The position numbers and the translations under genes were made by a program. Below are positions 18,573 through 26,801 of a stretch of DNA of 64,000 bases, piece after piece. The first letter of the stretch is position 1; each line of letters starts with the position of its first letter. This DNA is from Alsobacter metallidurans (lineage in GTDB: Bacteria > Pseudomonadota > Alphaproteobacteria > Rhizobiales > Beijerinckiaceae). The stretch lies in the NCBI RefSeq assembly GCF_014636935.1, contig NZ_BMES01000002.1, positions 1,423,148 to 1,487,147 of the forward strand, in the 5' to 3' direction. The notes beneath the pieces are model-generated. The model did no database searches and had not been told where the DNA came from. It saw only the letters and a list, made by a program, of their open reading frames with translations.

Positions 18573-18770
18573 GAAGGGTCTTTGTTCCGTGCGCCCGAAG
18601 CAAGCGCTTGTGCTGTTTTAGTTCAAATAGGGACAGCGCGTGAATGGCGCGAATACAACCGCTAAGCGTTTTCCCGCATGGTGTGACCCTTGGGCCAGCT
18701 TGCGCCGCGGTGGCGCAGCGGAGCCGGCTGCGTTAGAGCGGTTCCGGCTCCTATTGCACGAGGTGATCCG

Positions 18771-19757
18771 ATGCCCCGCAGCTTGTCCGTAGCCGTCGAG
18801 CGATTCCCCATCGCGGGCGCGTTTACGATCGCGCGCGGTTCGCGCACGGAGGCCGTGGTCGTCACCGCGACCATCGGGGATCGTGGGGTGATCGCGCGTG
18901 GCGAATGCGTGCCCTATGCGCGATACGGCGAGAGCGTGGAGAGTGTCACGGCGCAGATCGAGGCTGCCCGCGCCTTCGTGGAGGGCGGCGGCGACCGCCA
19001 TGGGTTGCTCGGGGCCATGCCGGCCGGCGCGGCGCGCAACGCCGTCGACTGCGCGTTGTGGGATCTCGAGGCCAAGACCACCGGCGTCCCCGCGCATGTG
19101 CTGGCCGGACTGGACCGTGTGGCGCCGGCCACGACCTGCTTCACCATCAGCCTCGGCGCGCCGGACGCGATGGCGGAAGCGACCGCTAAGGCGGCTGACC
19201 GGCCCATCCTCAAGATCAAGCTCGGCGGCGGGGCGGAGGACGGGGCGCGCATCGCGGCGGTTCGGCGCGCCGCGCCCGACGCCGTGCTGGTGGTGGACGC
19301 CAACGAGGGCTGGCGCGAGCACGACGTCGCGGCGCAACTCGCCGCCTGCGCGGCCGCCGGCGTCGCCCTGGTGGAGCAGCCGCTGCCGGCCGGGCAGGAC
19401 GACCTTCTCGCCAGCCTCGAAAGCCCGATCCCGCTCTGCGCCGACGAAAGCGCCCATGGCCTCGCCGAACTCGCCGCCACGGCCGAGCGCTACGACGCCA
19501 TCAACATCAAGCTCGACAAAACCGGCGGGCTTACGGCCGCGCTGGAGCTCGCAGCCGCGGCCCGGGCGGCCGGGCTCGACATCATGGTCGGCTGCATGGT
19601 CGGCACCTCGCTCGCCATGGCGCCCGCCATGCTGCTGAGCCCCGGCGCGCGCTATGTCGACCTCGACGGCCCGTTGCTGCTGGCGCGCGACCGGGAGCCC
19701 GGCCTTCGCTACGAGGGCGGGCTGGTGTTTCCGCCCTCGCGGGCGCTCTGGGGCTGA
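18771..19757 (+). CDS. Dipeptide epimerase (L-Ala-D/L-Glu type), enolase superfamily
   Basis: A 328-residue muconate-lactonizing subgroup enzyme. Visible catalytic features are the K-x-K pair in ILKIKLGG, metal ligands in VVDANEGW, LVEQPL and CADES, and the second-half Lys in INIKLDKTGG. The pattern fits L-Ala-D/L-Glu epimerase, which acts in murein peptide recycling. The ATG at 18771 is preceded by GAGGTGAT; the frame extends 81 bases upstream without a better start. Its last 49 bases overlap the end of the convergent MFS gene. Confidence 0.87.
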   Translation: MPRSLSVAVERFPIAGAFTIARGSRTEAVVVTATIGDRGVIARGECVPYARYGESVESVTAQIEAARAFVEGGGDRHGLLGAMPAGAARNAVDCALWDLEAKTTGVPAHVLAGLDRVAPATTCFTISLGAPDAMAEATAKAADRPILKIKLGGGAEDGARIAAVRRAAPDAVLVVDANEGWREHDVAAQLAACAAAGVALVEQPLPAGQDDLLASLESPIPLCADESAHGLAELAATAERYDAINIKLDKTGGLTAALELAAAARAAGLDIMVGCMVGTSLAMAPAMLLSPGARYVDLDGPLLLARDREPGLRYEGGLVFPPSRALWG

Positions 19758-20902
19758 GGCGCGAGCCGCCAGGCCGCAAGCGCGAAAACGAGCCCGAGCA
19801 CGGCCACCGGCGCCATCGCCAGAAACGCCCGGGCGCCGAAGCCGCCATAAAGCGGTCCGGACGCCACCGTGGCGAGCGCCGATGCGAGCGAGATCGAGGC
19901 CACGAGGGCGCCTTGCAATCGCGCCTTGGCGGCCGCGGGCGCCAGCGAGGCGAACGCCCCGATCGTGCCCAGATGCGTGGCGCCGAAGCTCGCGCCGTGC
20001 AGGAGCTGCAACAGCGCGATCGCGCCGGGCCCGGGCTCCAGCCCCATTCCGATCCACCGCAGCGCGGCGGCGGCGCCGCCGACGCACAGAAACCCGTAGG
20101 GCGGCGCCCGCCCTCCCCCGACGCGTCCCATCAGGGAAAACAGCGCGACCTCGACCACCACGGTGACGGCCCACAGGCCGCCCACGCCCGCAGGCGAGAC
20201 GCCGGCCGCCTCGAAGGAGATCGACCCGAAGGCGTTCATCATGGAATGGCTCGAATGGATCATGGCGGCGCTCAGGATCACGAGCACCAGCGCTCCCGGC
20301 AAGCGCACGCGCCCTGCGCTCGGCTGCGCCGGGCGGGGCGCGTCGTCCCGGTCGAGATCCGCGACCAGAAGCGCCGCGGCGGCCGCGCCCAGATAGGACG
20401 CGCCCAGCGCCAGCGGCACCACGCCAGAGCCAAGCCAGCCGACGGCCGCGCCTGCCAGCAGGGTCGCCAGCGTGAACGAGAGCGAGCCCCAGACGCGGAT
20501 GCGCCCATAATGCAGCCTCGGCCGGCTCTTTGCGGCCTCGATCGCAAGAACGTCCGACAGCGGAATGATGGGGCTTTGCGCCAGCGCGATGCTGGCCGTC
20601 AGCAGGAGCAGCACCGGAAACGCCCAGCCCGGCGCCGCCGCGAGATACCCCAATCCGACCAGCAGGTTTGCGGCCACCAGGATGCGACCCGCCGGGGCCC
20701 GCCCATCCGCCAGCCCGGCCGTCCAGACGCTCGCGAGGATGCGCACCACCAGCGGGGCGGCGACCAGCAGGGCGATCTGGTCCGGGCTGAGGCCCAGCCC
20801 GCGAAACCACACGGGCAGAAACGGGGACGACACCCCGATGCCGAAAAAGGTCGCCGCGTAGAGCGTGGAGAGCCGAAGCGCCACGGAAGTGTCGGACCGC
20901 AT
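19709..20902 (-). CDS. MFS transporter (MFS_1-like, HcaT-type)
   Basis: A 397-residue permease with about 12 hydrophobic segments. The N-terminus LRLSTLYAATFFGIGVSSPFLPVW and the motif HYGRIRVWGSLSF resemble the HcaT/nucleoside:H+ symporter-like MFS_1 branch, whose substrates are poorly known. I chose the ATG at 20902 because the membrane protein begins there; the frame upstream is atypical. Its 3' end overlaps the epimerase gene on the other strand by 49 bases. Confidence 0.82.
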   Translation of the reverse strand: MRSDTSVALRLSTLYAATFFGIGVSSPFLPVWFRGLGLSPDQIALLVAAPLVVRILASVWTAGLADGRAPAGRILVAANLLVGLGYLAAAPGWAFPVLLLLTASIALAQSPIIPLSDVLAIEAAKSRPRLHYGRIRVWGSLSFTLATLLAGAAVGWLGSGVVPLALGASYLGAAAAALLVADLDRDDAPRPAQPSAGRVRLPGALVLVILSAAMIHSSHSMMNAFGSISFEAAGVSPAGVGGLWAVTVVVEVALFSLMGRVGGGRAPPYGFLCVGGAAAALRWIGMGLEPGPGAIALLQLLHGASFGATHLGTIGAFASLAPAAAKARLQGALVASISLASALATVASGPLYGGFGARAFLAMAPVAVLGLVFALAAWRLAPQPQSAREGGNTSPPS

Positions 20903-21056
20903 GCGCGAGATAGAGCATGATTTCCGCACGCCGCGCGACAGGCGCCGGCCAGATCGCTGGGGAGCCGCACGGCGAAAAGCTTGAGCGCCAGCCTGCGAGA
21001 TGATGGTGTGCCACCGAGGAGGCGGCGCGCCTGATTCGCCGCCCGAACCGAGCGCC

Positions 21057-21917
21057 ATGGCCGAGACCCCCAGCACCCCGCTGACCAGCGTGGAATACGA
21101 GGAAATCGAAGCCGCCGTGATGGAAACGTCGCGCGGGCGCTGGTTCCTGGCCGAGTTCGCCAAGCGCAACCGGCACGCCGAGACGGAGCGCCTGATCGCC
21201 TCGCTGGCCCGCATCGAACGCGCGGTGTCGGCCAGGGACATCACGCCCGATCCCGCCGTCGGCGTCCAGCGCGACCTCGCCGACATCGCCGACAAGATCG
21301 CCCGCACCCGCCACGATATCGCCCGCAGCGTCGCGGACGCGAACGGCGCGGGCGAGGCGCCCGTGGCCGACAAGGCGTTTGACGACCTGGTGGCGGCCGC
21401 CGAGCTCGCCGACACGGAGGCGTTCGACGCGGCCGAGCAAATCCAGGAACTCGCCTGGTCGCTGCGCGAAACCGCCGAGAGCGCCGAGGTGGCCGGCGCG
21501 CTGGACGACCTCGACCGCCATGCCCAGGACATCTACCGCGCCTCGAACCGCCATGCGCTGACCACCGGCCGCGTGCGGCAGCTGATCACGGTGTTGCGCG
21601 GCATCGAGGGCCGCATCCAGGCGCTGCTGGGCTCCGACGCGCGCGGCGGTCGCGCGGCCGCACCGGCGCAGCGGCCCGACGCCAGGCTGCCGGCCATGCG
21701 CGACGACGTGGTGTTCGTCGACAACCAGACCGCGATGCCGACCGAGCGACGCAGGCCCGCCCCGCCGGCCTTGCCGGCCGCCGATCGGCCCCTGGCCGAG
21801 CAGCGCCCGCCCGCTCCGGCGCCTGCCCGGGCGGAGCGCGCCGTGGATCCGCGCGTCGAGGCTTTCGCGGCCGTGGACGCCCTCAGCGTCGAGCAGAAGC
21901 TGGCGCTGTTCGTCTAG
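21057..21917 (+). CDS. Conserved alphaproteobacterial helical protein, possibly CheZ-like
   Basis: A 286-residue cytosolic protein. The N-terminus has the sequence MRGRWFLAEFAKRNRH-like block (here SRGRWFLAEFAKRNRHAET), which I recall from hypothetical proteins of many alphaproteobacteria. The middle is helical and contains DAAEQIQELAW, loosely like the CheZ phosphatase helix. The C-terminal 90 residues are Pro/Ala-rich and disordered, ending in a short helix VEQKLALFV. Function unknown; the CheZ link is weak. Confidence 0.7.
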   Translation: MAETPSTPLTSVEYEEIEAAVMETSRGRWFLAEFAKRNRHAETERLIASLARIERAVSARDITPDPAVGVQRDLADIADKIARTRHDIARSVADANGAGEAPVADKAFDDLVAAAELADTEAFDAAEQIQELAWSLRETAESAEVAGALDDLDRHAQDIYRASNRHALTTGRVRQLITVLRGIEGRIQALLGSDARGGRAAAPAQRPDARLPAMRDDVVFVDNQTAMPTERRRPAPPALPAADRPLAEQRPPAPAPARAERAVDPRVEAFAAVDALSVEQKLALFV

Positions 21918-22115
21918 GGCGAGAGCGACCGCGCGGCGGCGGCGAGCCATGCGCCCCCCGTGACGCGGTTGCGCGCAATGGAGCTTTGCCCCGTCCGGCC
22001 GCGTGTGATCACATTGCGGGCAGCCTCGGCGCCGCCCGGCGTCCAATAGCCCGTTTCACTCCTCGCCCGCCGTCCTCAGGGTCGGCTCCGCCTGTCCGCA
22101 AGCCCAGACCCGCTC

Positions 22116-23045
22116 GTGAACGCCCTTCTCGGCATCAGCCTCAAGATCATCTCCACGCTTGCGTTCACGGCGATGTCGACGCTGATCAAACTGGTCGGCG
22201 CCGGCTACCCGACTGGCCAGGTGGTGTTCTTCCGCTCGTTTTTCGCGCTCGTGCCGCTGCTGATCTGGCTCGCCTCGCGCAACGAGCTCATCGACGCCGT
22301 TCGGACCACGCGGTTCTTCGGCCATCTGAGGCGCAGCCTCGCGGGCTCCTTGGCGATGTTCTGCGGCTTCACGGCGCTCGCGCTGCTGCCTTTGCCGGAC
22401 GCGACCGCGATCGGCTACGCGACTCCGCTGATGACCACGGCGCTGGCCGCGCTGGTGCTCAAGGAAGTCGTACGCGTGTACAGATGGAGTGCGCTCGGGG
22501 TCGGCTTCATCGGCATGCTGATCATGATGATCCCCTACTTCAAGGCGGGCGGCGGCGGCCTCTCGGGCGGCCAGGCGGTCGGGGCCATGTTCGGCCTGCT
22601 CGGCGCGTTTTGCGGCGCAGTGGCGTCGGTGGAGATTCGCCGGCTGGCCCAGATCGAGAAGACCGGCGCGATCGTGTTCTACTTCTCGAGCACGGCGGCG
22701 CTGTTTGGCGCGCTCACGGCGGTGTTCGGCTGGCGCATGCCGAGCCTGCACGACGGCGCCATCCTCGTGCTGGCCGGGATCGCCGGCGGCGTCGGCCAGA
22801 TCCTCCTGACGTCGAGCTACCGCTTTGCGCCCGCCAGCGTGATCGCGCCCTTCGACTACACGAGCCTGATCTGGGCGCTCGCGGTCGGCTTCGTGGTCTT
22901 CGCCGACGTGCCGGAGCCGCTGGTGCTGGTCGGCGCCGCGCTGGTGATCCTGGCGGGCCTGTTCGTGATCTGGCGCGAGCGGCGGCTCGGGCTGGAGGAT
23001 CGCCGCCGGCGCGAGCGCGAAGCCGGCGCCCACCGCCAGACATGA
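22116..23045 (+). CDS. EamA/DMT-family transporter
   Basis: A 309-residue protein with about ten hydrophobic segments in two EamA repeats. Recognisable parts are the FFRSFFALVPLL loop and the second-repeat LTSSYRFAPASVIAPFDYTSLIWA. It starts at a GTG without a strong ribosome site. It overlaps the next gene by four bases (ATGA), so the two are co-transcribed and coupled. Drug/metabolite transporters of this branch export amino acids or similar metabolites; the substrate is unknown. Confidence 0.88.
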   Translation: MNALLGISLKIISTLAFTAMSTLIKLVGAGYPTGQVVFFRSFFALVPLLIWLASRNELIDAVRTTRFFGHLRRSLAGSLAMFCGFTALALLPLPDATAIGYATPLMTTALAALVLKEVVRVYRWSALGVGFIGMLIMMIPYFKAGGGGLSGGQAVGAMFGLLGAFCGAVASVEIRRLAQIEKTGAIVFYFSSTAALFGALTAVFGWRMPSLHDGAILVLAGIAGGVGQILLTSSYRFAPASVIAPFDYTSLIWALAVGFVVFADVPEPLVLVGAALVILAGLFVIWRERRLGLEDRRRREREAGAHRQT

Positions 23046-24253
23046 CCGCCGACGCGCCTGCCCCGGGGGCGCTGCTGCGCGCGCTCCTCACACTGGGCGT
23101 CACCCAGATCGCCGCCTGGGGCTCGCTGTTCTACACCATGGCGCTGGTTGGCCCGCGCATCCTCCACGACACCGGCTGGTCCGAAGCGCTGGTGTTCGGC
23201 GGGTTCAGCGTCGCGATGATCGCCTCGGGCGCCGCCGCGCCCTGGGCCGGGCGGTTGATCGATCGCCACGGCGGGCGGCCGGTGATGACGGCGGCCTCGC
23301 TGATCGGCGCCGCAGGGCTGGGATTCCTGGCGCTCGCGCAGGGGCCGCTGCCCTATCTGGCCGCCTGGGCGGTGATCGGCGTCGCAATGGCGGGCGCGCT
23401 GTATGACCCTGCCTTCGCCACCCTGGCGCAAATCGCGGGTCCGCAGACCCGGCGCGCCATTTCGATGCTGACGCTGGCGGGCGGCTTCGCGTCGACGGTC
23501 TCGTGGCCGCTCACGCTCTGGCTGCTGCGCGATCTCGACTGGCGGCAGGTGATCCTCGTCCATGCGGCCGGACAGGCGTTGCTCTGCGCGCCGCTGCACG
23601 CCTTCGGACTGCCGAAAGCCGCGCCGGCGCGCCCCGCCAAACTGGCAGGTGAAGCTGCGCCGCGCGCGTCGTTGTTGCGCGGCATGGATTGGACGGCCTT
23701 CGCGTTGTTCGCGCTGGTGATTTCGGCCCACGGCCTCGTCACCAGCGGGCTCTCGGTGCACCTCGTGCGGCTGCTCGACCAGTTGGGCCTCACGGAAGCG
23801 CAGGGCGTTCTCGCGGGGGTTTTCATCGGCCCCGCGCAGGTCGGGGCGCGGCTGCTGGAATTGTTGTTTGGCGCGCGGCTCAGCGCGCTGGCGCTGGGGG
23901 TGTTTTCCACCGCCATCCTGCCCTTCGCGTTCGCCCTGCTCGCCTTCGCGGCGCCGTCCACCGCGGTGGCGATCGCGTTCGGGCTGGTCTATGGCGCGTC
24001 AAACGGCCTGATCACCATCGCGCGCGGCGTGGTTCCCTTCGCGCTGTTCCGGCGCGACCGCTATGGCGAGATCCTCGGCCTCCTGGCCGCGCCCGCGCTG
24101 GCGACGAAATCGGCCGCCCCGGTCGTGTTCGCGCTCGTGCTGTCGGCCGGCGGGCCGAGCGCCGCGGTTGCGTTCTGCGCCGCCCTCGGCGTGCTGGCGG
24201 CGAGCGCGATGCTGCTGCTCGCACTGCTGCGCGGGACGGCGCAGCGGGCCTGA
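23042..24253 (+). CDS. MFS transporter
   Basis: A 403-residue protein with twelve predicted membrane segments. The MFS motif A lies in the loop PWAGRLIDRHGGRPVM between helices 2 and 3. The start ATG overlaps the stop of the EamA gene, forming a two-gene transport operon. The substrate cannot be deduced. Confidence 0.88.
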   Translation: MTADAPAPGALLRALLTLGVTQIAAWGSLFYTMALVGPRILHDTGWSEALVFGGFSVAMIASGAAAPWAGRLIDRHGGRPVMTAASLIGAAGLGFLALAQGPLPYLAAWAVIGVAMAGALYDPAFATLAQIAGPQTRRAISMLTLAGGFASTVSWPLTLWLLRDLDWRQVILVHAAGQALLCAPLHAFGLPKAAPARPAKLAGEAAPRASLLRGMDWTAFALFALVISAHGLVTSGLSVHLVRLLDQLGLTEAQGVLAGVFIGPAQVGARLLELLFGARLSALALGVFSTAILPFAFALLAFAAPSTAVAIAFGLVYGASNGLITIARGVVPFALFRRDRYGEILGLLAAPALATKSAAPVVFALVLSAGGPSAAVAFCAALGVLAASAMLLLALLRGTAQRA

Positions 24254-24388
24254 ACAAAGGTCCGCTGAAACGAACGCCGCCGGGCGCGATTGTGAGAAAC
24301 GCGCAGTTGCGCGCTCGATTGGGCTGTTCCGGCTTTACAAACAGCCGTTCGTTTTTCAAAACAGTTCAAGCGTTGAGGGAGTGAGCGG

Positions 24389-25006
24389 ATGGGCGTCGAG
24401 GGCCGGGAGCGGGTCAAGGTTCTGGATATCGGCGCGCACGCCCTGTCGGGCCAGCTTGGAAAGACCATCCAACGCCTGCGCAAGGCCTACAACCTGTCGC
24501 TCTCCGAACTGGCCGAGCAGTCCGGCGTCGCGAAGTCGATCATCAGCCAGATCGAGCGCAACGAAACCAACCCGACCCTGGCCACGATCTGGCGCCTCTC
24601 GCAGGCGCTCGACGTCTCCATCGAGCGCGTGCTGTCCAGCGGCGACGACGAGCCCTTCATCGACAAGACCACCAAGGGCGACACGCCCATCCTGGTGTCG
24701 GACGACGGCAAGGTCCGCCTCGGCATCATCGGCTGGATCAAGACCGTCGAGTGGCTGCAGTGGTACGACGTCCAGGCCGAGCCCGGCGGCGTGCTCGACT
24801 CGGACGCCCACCAGCGCGGTTCCATCGAGTGCCTGTCTGTGATCGAGGGCGAGTTCGAGGTGGAGGTCGGCGAGCAGATCCAGCGCGCCAAGGCTGGCGA
24901 AACCCTGCGGTACCGCTGCGATCGCCCCCATAGCGTCCGCTGCGTCTCGAGCGCCCCGGGGCACGCCACCATGGTGTGCATCCTCAAGGCGGCCGTGATG
25001 GATTGA
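24389..25006 (+). CDS. XRE-family regulator with C-terminal cupin domain
   Basis: A 205-residue regulator. Residues 19-75 are a helix-turn-helix of the XRE type (LRKAYNLSLSELAEQSGVAKSIISQIERNETNP). Residues 125-195 are a small cupin with HQRGSIECLSVIEGEFEVEVG and a second motif around CDRPHSVRC, a likely ligand-sensing pocket. Such proteins usually repress or activate nearby transport or catabolic genes. It lies 135 bases after the MFS gene, and the intervening region contains an AT-richer segment around 24336-24375 that could hold its promoter. A strong GAGGGAG ribosome site precedes the ATG. Confidence 0.9.
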   Translation: MGVEGRERVKVLDIGAHALSGQLGKTIQRLRKAYNLSLSELAEQSGVAKSIISQIERNETNPTLATIWRLSQALDVSIERVLSSGDDEPFIDKTTKGDTPILVSDDGKVRLGIIGWIKTVEWLQWYDVQAEPGGVLDSDAHQRGSIECLSVIEGEFEVEVGEQIQRAKAGETLRYRCDRPHSVRCVSSAPGHATMVCILKAAVMD

Positions 25007-25017
25007 AGCGCCGCGCC

Positions 25018-25959
25018 CTACTCCGCCTTTTTCGGCGGGCGGGGCGGGCTCGCCACCGCGGGCAGGCTCTTGATGTACTCCGCCATCGCGCCCCGGTCGG
25101 CGTCGCTGAGCTGAGAGGTGTTCTTGATCACCGGCGCCATGGAGCCGCCAACGGCGTCATACTCCGGCGTGAAGCCGGTTTTCAGCAGTTCGGCGATGTC
25201 GTTCTTGGACCAGGACGCGAGGCCGGCCTTGTCCTGCGTGATGTTGGGCACGAAGCCCTTGCCCTCCGGGTCCGGCCCGCCCGAGAACCGTTTGCCGTCT
25301 ACGATCGCGCCCGTGAAGGCGCGCGGCGAATGGCACTCGGCGCAATGCCCGGGGCCTTCCACCAGATAGCGCCCGCGGTTCCATTCGGCGCTCTTGGCCG
25401 GATCGGGCTGGATCGGCTTGCCGTCCAGGAAGGCGAGCTTCCACAGCCCGAGCCCGCGGCGCACGTTGAACGGGAACGGCAGGTCGTGATCGCGCACCTT
25501 GCCTTCGACGGGCGGCAGCGTCTTCAGGAAGGCGAAAACGTCGGCGAGGTCCTGCGCCGCCATGCGCTGGTAGGATGTGTACGGGAAGGCCGGATAGTAA
25601 TGCCGGCCGTCGGGCGAGACGCCCTCCCGCATGGCGCGGATGAAGCTCGCAACTGTCCAGCCGCCGATGCCGTCGCGCGGATGGGGCGAGATGTTGGGCG
25701 CGTAGAACGTGCCAAAGGGCGATTGCAGCCCGAGGCCGCCGCCGAGCCTCGTCCTGTCGTCCTGTCCCGGGATGGCGTGGCAGGAGGTGCAGCCGCCCGC
25801 ATAGAACAGCGTCTTGCCGTTCTCCAGGTTGGGCGCCGTCGCGACGGTGACGTCCGGGGCTCCGCGCAGGGCCTCGTAGGTAAACGGCGCCGTGAGCAGC
25901 CAAAACCCCGCCGCCCCGAGGGCCGCGAGCAACACGAGGGCGACCAGAAGCTTTTTCAC
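25018..25959 (-). CDS. Membrane-anchored dihaem cytochrome c
   Basis: A 313-residue protein with an N-terminal hydrophobic anchor and two haem-binding motifs, CTSCH and CAECH, each in a class I cytochrome domain. This resembles the electron-transferring cytochrome subunits of alcohol, gluconate or aldehyde dehydrogenases. Here no dehydrogenase lies next to it. It should sit in the periplasm, anchored to the inner membrane. I use the GTG at 25959; a TTG at 25980 is the other option. The lone molybdenum hydroxylase subunit at 26802 could be its partner, but that is speculation. Confidence 0.85.
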   Translation of the reverse strand: MKKLLVALVLLAALGAAGFWLLTAPFTYEALRGAPDVTVATAPNLENGKTLFYAGGCTSCHAIPGQDDRTRLGGGLGLQSPFGTFYAPNISPHPRDGIGGWTVASFIRAMREGVSPDGRHYYPAFPYTSYQRMAAQDLADVFAFLKTLPPVEGKVRDHDLPFPFNVRRGLGLWKLAFLDGKPIQPDPAKSAEWNRGRYLVEGPGHCAECHSPRAFTGAIVDGKRFSGGPDPEGKGFVPNITQDKAGLASWSKNDIAELLKTGFTPEYDAVGGSMAPVIKNTSQLSDADRGAMAEYIKSLPAVASPPRPPKKAE

Positions 25960-26050
25960 CGATAGGGAACCCGGGACCAATTTGCGCTCAAATAGCCAAG
26001 CTTTTCATCGTGACGAGCACGCGGCCGAGCCACCCGCAACCCTCCACCGC

Positions 26051-26122
26051 CATCCCCGGGCTTGACCCGGGGATCCACGCCTCGGGCTCCGGCGTGGATG
26101 GCCGGGACAAGCCCGGCCATGA
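26051..26122. repeat. Intergenic inverted repeat, 'catggccggg' type
   Basis: It begins 'catccccgggcttgacc' and ends 'ggacaagcccggccatgac' around an inner GGATCCACGC/GCGTGGATG pair. It is a second copy of the element at 3162-3240. Confidence 0.65.
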
Positions 26123-26199
26123 CGCAGACCAACAGCCTGAACAACGACGGAGCGAGGGATGGTTACACCCCTGCCCCTCACCGACCGGTTCGAATCCGC

Positions 26200-26637
26200 T
26201 CAGCTCTTCTTGACGCGATAGCTCTCATGGCACGAGCCGCAATTCTTCAGCACGGCCGGGAAATTGGCCTTGAAGCTGGCCTCGTCCTTGATCTCGGCGG
26301 AAGCTTTGGTGGCGTCGGCCTCGAACTTCTGGAAGGCGGCCTTGAAGCCCGCCATGTCTTCCCAGATCTTCGGCGCCGCGGTGGTCTCGCCGCCCGTCTT
26401 GGAATTGTCGGGGAACAGCGCCGGCATCTTCTTGGCCGCGTCCTGATAGGTCGCGAGGCTCTTCTGCACCTTGGCGAGGTCGAAGGCGGCTTCGCCCTTC
26501 AGCATGGCGCCCGGGTCCTTGGTGGCTCCGCCGACCGATTTCATGATGTCCTTGCGCTGCGCAATGACGTCCGACTGCGCGACCACGGCGGTCGCCCCAA
26601 TCGCGATGGCGGCGGTGGCGATGATGATGCGAAGCAT
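26200..26637 (-). CDS. Cytochrome c556/c'-type protein
   Basis: A 145-residue periplasmic protein with a signal peptide ending AVVAQ and a C-terminal haem motif CGSCH, the position typical of four-helix-bundle class II cytochromes. The ATG has a strong GAGGGGAG ribosome site. It is co-directional with the upstream molybdenum hydroxylase gene, separated by 164 bases that contain a perfect palindrome. It may accept electrons or bind small gases; the exact role is unknown. Confidence 0.9.
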   Translation of the reverse strand: MLRIIIATAAIAIGATAVVAQSDVIAQRKDIMKSVGGATKDPGAMLKGEAAFDLAKVQKSLATYQDAAKKMPALFPDNSKTGGETTAAPKIWEDMAGFKAAFQKFEADATKASAEIKDEASFKANFPAVLKNCGSCHESYRVKKS

Positions 26638-26726
26638 CAGGTACTCCCCTCTGACCCGTTCAAACGGGCTCTATTGCAGGACATGCAGGTTGCCGCCCGG
26701 CCTCCCTAAACGCGAGGCGCGAGCTT

Positions 26727-26764
26727 GCAAAGTTGATCTTGCAACAGCGCAAGATCAACTTTGC
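26727..26764. repeat. Perfect 16-bp inverted repeat with 6-base loop
   Basis: The arms GCAAAGTTGATCTTGC and their exact complement flank AACAGC. It lies 38 bases after the stop of the molybdenum hydroxylase gene on the minus strand and may act as its transcript end, although no T run follows. The stem is unusually AT-rich for this DNA. Confidence 0.75.
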
Positions 26765-26801
26765 GTTATAGAGCTGCGGACCTTCCATCGCCGAGATGCG
26801 A

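Noticed and set aside
18618-22046. A 1,142-codon open frame on the minus strand
   Set aside because: It covers the epimerase, MFS and helical protein genes in other frames, has low-complexity composition and no domain. It is a by-product of high GC.
26185-26215. tRNA-like T-arm GGTTCGAATCC
   Set aside because: The T-loop match is isolated. There is no acceptor, D- or anticodon arm around it and the stem has a mismatch, so it is chance or a remnant.
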